DNA of 30,970 bases from CAKZYD01 sp039026755 (lineage in GTDB: Bacteria; Pseudomonadota; Alphaproteobacteria; Sphingomonadales; CAKZYD01): assembly GCA_039026755.1 (NCBI GenBank), contig JBCCLR010000011.1, positions 1 through 30,970 of the forward strand. The letters run 5' to 3'. This document shows positions 1 through 6,524 of this stretch, in pieces. The notes under the pieces are model-generated. The model had not been told where the DNA came from and made no database searches. It saw only the letters and a list, made by a program, of their open reading frames with translations. The translations under genes were made by a program, and so were the position numbers. Each line of letters opens with the position of its first letter. Position 1 is the stretch's first letter.

Positions 1-39
1 TGGTGGTGTCAGTCTCACGCGAAATCGTCTCAGTTTGCC

Positions 40-56
40 GAAAGACAGGGTCTTTC
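40..56. repeat. Short perfect hairpin at the transposase 3' end
   Basis: GAAAGAC and GTCTTTC arms of 7 bases flank a 3-base AGG loop and straddle the stop codon of the IS6-like transposase (55-57). No T-run follows on the minus strand, so it is not an obvious intrinsic terminator. It may be part of the element's end structure, but the true terminal repeat could not be identified because the window starts only 54 bases beyond the gene. Confidence 0.4.
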
Positions 57-765
57 AGCGAACCGTTTGCGCAAGCCGACGCCATTCCAAAAGTGCTTCG
101 GATCGGTAGGCTTTGAAGATTGGTCGGCTGTTGAGGTGTCTTTCTCCGTTGAAGTAATTATAAAGCGAGGCATACATTGAGGCAAACTTCTGAAGGTTAC
201 GCATCCGCATAAATCGCTGCATCACTCGTTCTCGTCGTCGGAATGGAAGGTGCGAATTCTCAGCCCGATTATTGTGATGCCGACCTGTCTCCTGACGCTG
301 TTTGTTGCCAATTTCATGCATTGCGGCACCGTATGATTTGAGCTTATCTGTGACGATGATCTGCGGACTGCCGTACCGCTTCATCGCCTTCTTGAGGAAC
401 TTCAAAGCCTCAGATTTATTGCGTTTCTTGGTGGCATAAGCCTCCAGAACCTCACCTTCATGATCAACCGCGCGCCATAAGTAATGGGTCTCTCCGTTAA
501 TCTTCGCAAACACTTCATCAAGGTGTCATTTCCATTGTCCGGATTGCCTAAGGCATTGAGCCCGACGCTTGCGAATTTGACCAGCGAACAGGGTTCCAAA
601 CCGATCAACCCAGAGCCTGACGCTCTCATTACAAATGTCAATTCCGCGTTCATGAAGCAGGTCTTCAACATTCCTCAATGATAGAGGAAAGCGAATACAC
701 ATCATGACGGCGAGCTGAATGACTTCAGGCTACGTTTTGAAATAGCGGAACGGGTTCTTTTTCAT
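55..765 (-). pseudogene. IS6-family DDE transposase, broken by two in-frame stops
   Basis: Reading leftward from the ATG at 765-763, one frame gives a nearly complete IS6-family transposase of about 236 codons. It has the N-terminal segment MKKNPFRYF, then PLSLRNVEDLLHERGI, then the catalytic core. The DDE residues are visible in HLDEVF, IVTDKLKSY and ENSHLPFRRRER. The frame is interrupted by TAG at 732-730, where the family usually has a sense residue just before PEVI. It is interrupted again by TGA at 528-526, directly before HLDEVF, where tryptophan (TGG) is usual. The rest of the frame is intact with no deletions. The element therefore looks recently inactivated by point mutations, unless the stops are sequencing errors. 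The part from 513 to 55 is open and could be mistaken for a 152-aa gene. Its right neighbour on the minus strand is another transposase remnant. Confidence 0.88.
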
Positions 766-772
766 CTGGAAA

Positions 773-803
773 CGCTAGAACTGGCGCAAATCCAGTTCAA
801 GCG
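773..803. repeat. Imperfect inverted repeat between two transposase remnants
   Basis: Two 12-base arms at 773-784 (CGCTAGAACTGG) and 792-803 (CCAGTTCAAGCG) pair with a single mismatch around a 7-base loop. The repeat covers the stop codon that ends the IS5-like remnant (777-775) and lies just upstream of the IS6-like start (765). It could be an element end or a junction scar; I could not match it to a known terminal repeat. Confidence 0.5.
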
Positions 804-1003
804 CTAGTTCCGCTGACAACGCCAGGCGGCGCGCTGTTTTCATTTGCCTCAAGATGGGCTCGACTGCGCTTTGGTAGCCGCGTTCCTGCTTAATGGTGCC
901 ATAAATGCATCGCTTTTGACCCGAGCGGTACACCCGGCTTTATTGCGGGCATTGTGGCCGCAAGAGCCTTTAGAAACAAAGATACCTTCACGCTCAGCGC
1001 TGA
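775..1003 (-). pseudogene. IS5-like transposase C-terminal fragment, frameshifted
   Basis: On the minus strand two frames together recall the C-terminal third of IS5-group transposases. The first frame (about 1003 to 935) reads EREGIFVSKG then GHNARNK, matching the family pattern of an acidic residue, VxKGYRGHNxxNK. The second frame (about 936 to 775) reads VYRSGQKR, then GTIKQE, then SAVEPILRQMK, matching SGQKR...IKRE...RSAVEPVIGHLK. It ends at a TAG at 777-775. The switch between frames near 930-940 is a frameshift, and a TGA lies just upstream of the first segment, so no complete gene survives. The last 20 or so residues do not follow the family and may come from neighbouring DNA. The opposite strand has a 79-codon open frame over this stretch, which is a shadow. 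Confidence 0.6.
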
Positions 1004-1136
1004 CAGCTGGTCAGAAGCGAGCAACTAGCCAATTCCAAAGAGCGAAAGTTCATTTTAGAAGGATGGTTGAAATTTGGGCTTAAAACCAAGGATTTTAAAT
1101 TTTATACATTAAAAAACAAAAACTTAGAACTAAATC
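1004..1136. other. AT-rich spacer without a recognisable gene
   Basis: The stretch between the IS5-like remnant and the tRNA gene becomes distinctly AT-rich from about 1040 onward. It shows no credible coding frame, terminator or repeat. It lies at the 3' side of the tRNA, where integrated elements often join the chromosome. No duplicated tRNA 3' end is visible in the window. Confidence 0.4.
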
Positions 1137-1226
1137 TGGCGGACGGGGTGGGATTCGAACCCACGAAGAGCGTTAACCCTTGCCGGTTTTCAAGACCGGT
1201 GCCTTCAACCACTCGGCCACCCGTCC
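1137..1226 (-). tRNA. tRNA-Ser (anticodon UGA)
   Basis: On the minus strand the acceptor stem GGACGGG at 1226-1220 pairs with CCCGTCC at 1147-1141. A discriminator G (1140) and an encoded CCA (1139-1137) follow. The anticodon stem CCGGT/ACCGG holds the loop with TGA. The long variable arm (AAGGGTTAACGCTCTT) is typical of class II serine tRNAs, and the T loop GGTTCGAATCC is canonical. The 3' end faces the transposon remnants, consistent with an integration boundary. Confidence 0.96.
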
Positions 1227-1311
1227 GCTGCGCCTCTCGTGTATCTGGCTTGCCATAGGCTTGCAAGCAGCTTGTCCGCAGCGCAGCAAGCGACGGGCTT
1301 TTGCATAGATT

Positions 1312-1536
1312 TTATTGCGCTGGCGCCGCCGCCTGCTCTCGATCTGGCTTAGGCGGGATCGGCGCGGTGAGCTGATATACGTTAAACAGCGTAATCGCGC
1401 CCACTGCCACGAGCAACCAGGGGCGCAGCAGCCGGCCGCGCGATTTAATGACCGCTGTGCTACCAGTAATAATAAACAGTAGGCTGGCAAGGACGGCGAT
1501 AGAGAAGACTGCTTGTAACCAAATCGGCATTTTCAA
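1312..1536 (-). CDS. Small two-helix membrane protein, unknown function
   Basis: The frame encodes 74 residues. Two hydrophobic segments (roughly residues 6-28 and 40-56) are separated by a basic loop, KSRGRLLR, and the tail is proline/alanine-rich. The fold would be a helical hairpin in the inner membrane. The start lies 9 bases after the glycerol kinase stop in the same direction, so it is probably the last gene of that operon. I do not recognise the family. The gene is supported mainly by its position, its clean membrane-protein pattern, and the lack of any better frame between glpK and the tRNA. Confidence 0.6.
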   Translation of the reverse strand: MKMPIWLQAVFSIAVLASLLFIITGSTAVIKSRGRLLRPWLLVAVGAITLFNVYQLTAPIPPKPDREQAAAPAQ

Positions 1537-1545
1537 AACGCTCGT

Positions 1546-3033
1546 TCAGCCTGCCGGGTCGTGCACAATGCGCGCGACCGCTGCCGCCCAATTTGCCAGT
1601 CTGTCTTCACGGGCATCGGCCGCCAATGATGGCTCAAATGCCGCTCCGGTTTGCCACATCTGCTGTGCCTCTTGCAGCGAGCCGAGATGCCCGGAGCCCA
1701 CAGCGGCGAGCACGGCAGCGCCTAAGGCGGTCGTCTCGGTGACTTTTGGCCGGTCTATGGCGACGCACAAGATGTCGCTTAAATCTTGGCATAGCCAATC
1801 ATTGGCAACCATGCCGCCATCAACACGCAGGCGGCCAACAGCTTGGCCATCGCCTGCCATGGCAGTCATCAAGTCATGGGTCTGATAGGACTGCGCTTCT
1901 AAAGCTGCGCGGGCAATATGCGCGCGTCCAGCTCCGCGGGTCAGGCCGAAAATTGCGCCGCGCGCCTGCGCCTGCCAATAGGGTGCGCCAAGCCCGGTGA
2001 GCGCTGGTACGATGACCACGCCGGCACTGTCCGCCACGCTGCGCGCCAACGCCTCAGTTTCCGCCGCATCTGAAATCAACTGGAGTTCATCACGCAGCCA
2101 CTGCACAAGCGATCCGGCGACAAAAATCGAGCCTTCCAATGCATATGTGCGCTTGCCGTTTTCACTAAGTAGAACCGTGCTCAAAAGCCGGCTCTTAGAG
2201 CGCATGATTTTATCGCCCGTATTGACCAGCAAGAAGCAGCCCGTGCCATAGGTCGCTTTTGCTGAACCGGGCGCAAAACACATCTGGCCGATACTTGCCG
2301 CCTGCTGATCGCCCGCCATACCGCACAGCGGTCGTCCAGCGCCCGGCAGGCCGTCCTGGATGTGCGCAAAGCGCCCATAGCAATCAACAATCTCCGGCAA
2401 AATGCTGCGCGGGATCGCAAACAGATCACACAGCCCATCGTCCCATGTACCCACTTCGATGTTATATAGCAGCGTACGAGAGGCATTGCTGTGGTCGGTA
2501 ATGTGCGCCCCCGTTAAGCGGTAAGCTAAAAACGCATCAATCGTGCCAGCGCAGAGCCCGCCTGCCTCTGCCAGCGCCCGCGCGCCCGGTGTGTTCTCAA
2601 GCAGCCAAGCAAGTTTACTAGCCGTGAAATAAGGGTCCAGCAACAGTCCAGTGGTGTGCTGAACCGCAGGCTCAAGGCCATCTCTAACCAATTGCGCACA
2701 TCGGTCCGCCGTTCGGCGGTCCTGCCACACAATGGCCGGGGCGAGGGCTTCGCCCGTTTTCTTTGACCAAATAACGATGGTTTCACGCTGGTTGGTAATG
2801 CCAATCGCCGCGACATGGCGTTGCGCAACGTCGCGCAGCGTCGCGGCCAGCGTGCTGCACACGGCAGCGAAAATTTCTTCCGCATCATGTTCGACCCAAC
2901 CGGGCTGCGGGAACAGTTGTTTAAAGTCTTTGGCATGACTTGCGACGATGTTGCCGGTTAAATCAAAGGCTGCCGCACGGGTACTGGTTGTGCCTTCATC
3001 GAGCGCGATAAACAGCGGTGATGCAGCTGACAT
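1546..3033 (-). CDS. glpK: Glycerol kinase
   Basis: The 495-aa product matches the FGGY-kinase family in length and motifs, and should phosphorylate glycerol with ATP to sn-glycerol 3-phosphate in the cytosol. The N-terminal phosphate-binding loop is ALDEGTTSTRAAAFD (about residues 10-24). The glycerol-contacting pair Arg-Glu is visible in ITNQRETIVIW, and GDQQAA carries the catalytic-region aspartate. The C-terminal ATPase half shows RVDGGMVANDW and the ETTALGAAVLA segment. It starts 19 bases after the chorismate mutase gene and is followed 9 bases later by a small membrane protein gene, all on the same strand. No glycerol facilitator or glycerol-3-phosphate dehydrogenase gene is next to it, so the local context does not explain its regulation. 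Confidence 0.96.
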   Translation of the reverse strand: MSAASPLFIALDEGTTSTRAAAFDLTGNIVASHAKDFKQLFPQPGWVEHDAEEIFAAVCSTLAATLRDVAQRHVAAIGITNQRETIVIWSKKTGEALAPAIVWQDRRTADRCAQLVRDGLEPAVQHTTGLLLDPYFTASKLAWLLENTPGARALAEAGGLCAGTIDAFLAYRLTGAHITDHSNASRTLLYNIEVGTWDDGLCDLFAIPRSILPEIVDCYGRFAHIQDGLPGAGRPLCGMAGDQQAASIGQMCFAPGSAKATYGTGCFLLVNTGDKIMRSKSRLLSTVLLSENGKRTYALEGSIFVAGSLVQWLRDELQLISDAAETEALARSVADSAGVVIVPALTGLGAPYWQAQARGAIFGLTRGAGRAHIARAALEAQSYQTHDLMTAMAGDGQAVGRLRVDGGMVANDWLCQDLSDILCVAIDRPKVTETTALGAAVLAAVGSGHLGSLQEAQQMWQTGAAFEPSLAADAREDRLANWAAAVARIVHDPAG

Positions 3034-3052
3034 ATCTGGCCTTTAAACTGCT

Positions 3053-3388
3053 TTAGCGATCTGCTTTGAGCGTATCATAAACATCAAATTCATGCGCGAT
3101 GGACCATTCGATAAGATGGCGAAACACATCTTCTAAATAGCGATCAGGCAGATTATGGGGGGCACCGGCGGCTTTGACCTTACTGACCACATCTTCAATA
3201 CGGTCAGGATCGCGCACCGTATTGCGGTCTGGTTTGATGTGCCCAGCTTGTTCAATATAGCTTAGGCGCTCAGCCAGCAAATCCACCAGCGCCCGGTCGA
3301 CTCGGTCTATGTTGCCCCGGACGTCCTGCATTGTATGGCAAAGCTGGGCGCCCGCGCGCAGCGGCAAAACGGCTTTTGAAGAACTCAT
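3053..3388 (-). CDS. Chorismate mutase, AroQ type
   Basis: The frame encodes 111 residues with the all-helical AroQ (type II) fold expected for conversion of chorismate to prephenate in phenylalanine and tyrosine synthesis. Family landmarks are VRGNIDRVD at the first helix, the active-site arginine in LLAERL, the lysine in GHIK, and the RDPDRIEDV segment corresponding to the Asp/Arg pair. The C-terminal helix reads LIEWSIAHE. About 19 residues precede the usual domain start; an internal ATG at residue 20 is an alternative. The upstream ATG is 9 bases after the lipoprotein stop, so translational coupling could explain the weak ribosome-binding site. A pyruvate-lyase relative (PchB-like) is the main alternative, but nothing nearby suggests salicylate synthesis. 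Confidence 0.85.
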   Translation of the reverse strand: MSSSKAVLPLRAGAQLCHTMQDVRGNIDRVDRALVDLLAERLSYIEQAGHIKPDRNTVRDPDRIEDVVSKVKAAGAPHNLPDRYLEDVFRHLIEWSIAHEFDVYDTLKADR

Positions 3389-3397
3389 GTCTTGGTG

Positions 3398-4849
3398 TTA
3401 CTTGGTCTCAAACGCCTCGGCAAGCGTGATGATTTGGCGCTCACCTTGCAAGATGACGCAGTTGAGTGATTCGGCTTTTAGCACATCACAAACCTCGCTC
3501 GCTGTTTCTTTGCTGACAAACCCACCTGCGTAAAGCCGGTGGTATATCCCCTTCTCTTTGAGCTCAATGATTTGCACGCTTGGGCTGAGCCGCTTTGCAA
3601 GGTCCGGCTTTGAGCGAGTGATTTGATACCAAGCCACTTCCAAGGCTGCGGCGCTGTTAAACGAGGCCATTTGCACCCAATAACGCAGCGGCTCCCCCGT
3701 GCTGCTGAGCGCCGGCGCACTGGGCTTGGGCGCTGCTTGCTGCGGCGCAGGCGGCGCCAGCGCAAGCTTAGGCTGATCGGGCGCCGCCAGTGGTTTTAGC
3801 GGAGCGCTTTCAGAGGGAGGCTCAGGCGATTGCTGCGGTACAGGTGTCACAGGCGCATCACTTTGCGGCGTTAAAGGCTGGGACGCCGCCGCGGCTTGCC
3901 GGGTTTGGGGCTCCTCACGCGGCATGCGCATGGTATCGTCTGGACTGACAGGAACTCTACTTCCCGGATCCGTATTGTCAGACGCGGCAGCCATGCTTGA
4001 GCCCGATTGTTTCGCCAGAGTAGGAAGCACGCGAAAATAGAGCGCCCGCGACCGCTCCGCCGGAGCAAGCCGTGCAAGGCGCGTTAGAAACTCTTGTTCG
4101 TCCGCTGAAACGCTGCGTCCACCGCCAGCGGCTTTGCGCAGTTCTAGCGCGACCGCCGTCTGGCCAGACAGCGCATAGACGTCCGCAAGTGTATACTGCC
4201 CGGTTGGCGTCGTGGCCGGGTCCTGCGCAAGCGGGCGCAGCGTGTTTGCCGCGGCCCGGTAGTCGCCGGCAAGCGCGCTGGAATAGGCCAGGCTGGTTCG
4301 CAGCGTAATGTCTTTTGGCCGTTTCTCCAGCTGCGGCCGATACAGCGCTTGGGCCGCCGCATGGTCGCCAGTCAGGTCAAGCAGCATGCCCTTCAGCGAA
4401 AGTGCTCGGTCGCTTGGGCCATTGCTACTGAGGAGGTCATCAACAAGCAGCATGGCCGCGTCGGTTTCATCCGCCAATGCAAGCGCGCGCGCACGACCCA
4501 GTAGCGCATCTGGGTTGGTTTGATCGCGCTGCAATGCTTGCCGATAAAGTTCAGCGGCGGCGTTTAGCCGGCCTGTCTGCCAAGCGATATCGCCCAACCG
4601 CACATACGGCGTTGCTAGTGACGGGTCCGTGTCAATCGCGTTTTTGTACATCTTAGACGCAGCTTGATAGGCGCCTTTAGCAAGCAGTTGATCGCCCATG
4701 CGCAAGAAGGTTGCCCCTTCAGTATTTTGCGCAGGCTCAGCCCTTGGTTGTGGCTCTGGCGCCTGTACCTGCAGCTCAGGTTTGTCCGCGCAGGACGTAA
4801 GGATCATGAGGAGAAAGGCGCCGCTCAAAAGCCGAAGATGCATATGCAA
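3398..4849 (-). CDS. TPR-repeat lipoprotein with C-terminal SPOR domain
   Basis: The product has 483 residues. A short hydrophobic signal is followed by the lipobox LTSC with the acylation cysteine at residue 20 (18 if the second ATG, two codons in, is used). TPR-like helical repeats occupy roughly residues 45-260; the clearest is GDIAWQTGRLNAAAELYRQA. A long linker rich in Pro, Ala and Gln follows. A SPOR-like domain of about 80 residues closes the protein, starting at YWVQMASFNS and containing YHRLYAGGF. SPOR domains bind denuded peptidoglycan at division septa, so an envelope role is likely; this is inference. The gene heads a same-strand run with chorismate mutase and glpK, with short gaps. 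Confidence 0.85.
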   Translation of the reverse strand: MHMHLRLLSGAFLLMILTSCADKPELQVQAPEPQPRAEPAQNTEGATFLRMGDQLLAKGAYQAASKMYKNAIDTDPSLATPYVRLGDIAWQTGRLNAAAELYRQALQRDQTNPDALLGRARALALADETDAAMLLVDDLLSSNGPSDRALSLKGMLLDLTGDHAAAQALYRPQLEKRPKDITLRTSLAYSSALAGDYRAAANTLRPLAQDPATTPTGQYTLADVYALSGQTAVALELRKAAGGGRSVSADEQEFLTRLARLAPAERSRALYFRVLPTLAKQSGSSMAAASDNTDPGSRVPVSPDDTMRMPREEPQTRQAAAASQPLTPQSDAPVTPVPQQSPEPPSESAPLKPLAAPDQPKLALAPPAPQQAAPKPSAPALSSTGEPLRYWVQMASFNSAAALEVAWYQITRSKPDLAKRLSPSVQIIELKEKGIYHRLYAGGFVSKETASEVCDVLKAESLNCVILQGERQIITLAEAFETK

Positions 4850-5016
4850 TGGCCAAAAAAGAGAAGTTCAGTAAGTCTTCTTTAGGACTTTCGCCTATAA
4901 TGCGCCAAGCACAAAATGTGAAAAAGCGCCTGATAGGCGGATGCGTCAGAACGACCGTTGAGTAGAAAACTGCTGCCTCGCGATAACCGGAGGCACACGA
5001 GTGGAGTATGTCGTAA

Positions 5017-5193
5017 ATGGACATCCAATCAGCAAGCACTGCAATTAGCGCCTTCAAGCCTGGTACAGCCAACGCAAGCTCAGTTGAAAGCGCTGCGAAA
5101 GCTCAAACCGCGCCGCAAGCCATTGAAAAAGCCGAAAAGACCGCGCCCGACGCACCAGTTGACGGCGGCAAGGTGCTGGATCTTAAAGTCTAA
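5017..5193 (+). CDS. Small 58-aa protein, unknown
   Basis: The frame starts at ATG 5017 with GGAG 10 bases upstream and ends at TAA 5191-5193. The product begins MDIQSASTAISAF, continues with an Ala/Glu/Lys-rich helical middle (SAAKAQTAPQAIEKAEK), and ends GGKVLDLKV. It is soluble, without a signal or membrane segment. It fits exactly between the upstream lipoprotein promoter region and the convergent acyl-CoA racemase gene, whose stop is 7 bases away. A longer frame over the same bases (4958-5284) is rich in Arg/Lys/Pro and runs into the racemase gene, so it is probably a shadow. Short proteins of this layout occur near motility genes in alphaproteobacteria, but I cannot name a family. Confidence 0.55.
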   Translation: MDIQSASTAISAFKPGTANASSVESAAKAQTAPQAIEKAEKTAPDAPVDGGKVLDLKV

Positions 5194-5200
5194 GACCGCT

Positions 5201-6361
5201 CTAGCTTTTCTGCACAATAGCGCCGCTGGTCTGCAGCGCATCAATCTCGTCTGCGGCAATACCCCAATCACGCAGCGCTTTTAGCGTATGCTCACCAGGC
5301 ACGGCCGGCGGGCGCGGCGTGGCTGGGGGTGTTTTAGAATAGCGCGGCGCGGGCGCGGCCTGAACAACGCCATCAATCTCCACAAAGGTGCTACGCGCTG
5401 CATTGTGGGGATGTTTGGGCGCTTCTGTCAGGGAGAGCACAGGGGCAATGCATGCATCCGTCCCGTCAAAAATCTCAGCCCATGCATCGCGCGTCTTGCG
5501 CTTAATGCATGCTGCGACTTTTGGCTTTAGCGCAGCCCAGCCTCGCGGGTCCATTTGGGCCGCAAAATCCGGGTCATCGCCAAGTCCGGTTTTGGTTAGA
5601 AACTCTGCATAAAATTGTGGTTCAATAGCTCCGATGCTCAGATACTTTCCGTCTGCAGTTTCGTAGGTATCGTAGAAGTGTGCGCCGGTATCGAGCATGT
5701 TGACGCCGCGCTCGTCACGCCACTGCCCCATCGCCATAAAGGCGTGGATCATGGTCATCAGCAAGGCAGAGCCATCCAGCATAGCGCCGTCGATAACCTG
5801 GCCAGTTCCTGATTTTTGCGCCTCAAGCAAGCCGCAGACCAGGCCGAACGCCATCAACATGCCGCCGCCGCCAAAGTCGCCCACCATATTGATTGGCGGC
5901 GTTGGCTGTTCGCCCTTGCGGCCAAAGGCATGCAACGCTCCGGCGATGGCAATGTAATTGATGTCGTGGCCGGCCATATGCGCCCATGGCCCGTCTTGTC
6001 CCCAGCCCGTCATGCGGCCGTAAACCAGCTTTTGATTGGCAGCAAAACATACCTCTGGGCCAAGGCCCAATCGCTCCATGACGCCAGGGCGAAAGCCCTC
6101 GACCAGCGCATCCGCCTGTTTCACCAGATCTAGAATAAGCGCTTTACCGCCGCTCGACTTTAAATCGACGGCGACCGACCGGCGGCTGCGATTAAGCACG
6201 TCTTTAGCCGCCGCGCCCTGCACGCCCGCCATAACGCCAGACGCACGGTCTATACGCAACACATCAGCGCCCATATCGGCCAGCATCATAGCGCAAAACG
6301 GCCCGGGGCCGATCCCCGCGATTTCAATGACTTTCGTGCCTGCTAATGGACCGTGCTGCAT
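5201..6361 (-). CDS. CaiB/BaiF-family alpha-methylacyl-CoA racemase
   Basis: From the ATG at 6361 the product has 386 residues, typical of family III CoA-transferase/racemase enzymes. These epimerise (2R)- and (2S)-methyl-branched acyl-CoAs. Features match the AMACR branch: the N-terminal GPLAGTKVIEIAGIGPGPFC, the CoA-binding LDLKSSGG region, His-Asp in AGHDINYI, the catalytic aspartate in GDFGGGG, and the glutamate in GAIEPQFY. The start at 6361 is preferred because GGGGGAAA lies 7-14 bases upstream. A start 16 codons further out would fall inside an inverted repeat. It is likely monocistronic, convergent with the 58-aa gene. The substrate may be a branched fatty acid or sterol side chain, but neighbours do not decide this. 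Confidence 0.88.
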   Translation of the reverse strand: MQHGPLAGTKVIEIAGIGPGPFCAMMLADMGADVLRIDRASGVMAGVQGAAAKDVLNRSRRSVAVDLKSSGGKALILDLVKQADALVEGFRPGVMERLGLGPEVCFAANQKLVYGRMTGWGQDGPWAHMAGHDINYIAIAGALHAFGRKGEQPTPPINMVGDFGGGGMLMAFGLVCGLLEAQKSGTGQVIDGAMLDGSALLMTMIHAFMAMGQWRDERGVNMLDTGAHFYDTYETADGKYLSIGAIEPQFYAEFLTKTGLGDDPDFAAQMDPRGWAALKPKVAACIKRKTRDAWAEIFDGTDACIAPVLSLTEAPKHPHNAARSTFVEIDGVVQAAPAPRYSKTPPATPRPPAVPGEHTLKALRDWGIAADEIDALQTSGAIVQKS

Positions 6362-6386
6362 AGCGCGCTTTCCCCCGATTGATATA

Positions 6387-6411
6387 GTGTGACTTGCGTG
6401 ACGTGTCACAC
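6387..6411. promoter_or_regulatory. Operator-like inverted repeat before the racemase gene
   Basis: Perfect 7-base arms GTGTGAC and GTCACAC are separated by 11 bases. The left end is 25 bases upstream of the racemase ATG and abuts a TATATC sequence on the minus strand that could act as a -10 element. Size and position suit a dimeric repressor site of the TetR or GntR kind. No regulator gene is nearby. Confidence 0.45.
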
Positions 6412-6524
6412 CGCACTGCCTGTGACAACCTATCAGGACGAAGCGGTTTCATTCGGCGGCTGGCGGTGTTGCAGACAGCTCAAACGGCAGATCAAATCAA
6501 GACCTTGGGCGCCTTAAACGCAAA

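Noticed and set aside
844..1083. A 79-codon plus-strand frame near the tRNA
   Set aside because: It lies opposite recognisable IS5-like transposase segments and has no family resemblance or ribosome-binding site.
4958..5284. A 108-codon plus-strand frame overlapping the 58-aa gene
   Set aside because: It is rich in Arg, Lys and Pro, overlaps the end of the racemase gene, and lies in a different frame from the better-supported short gene.
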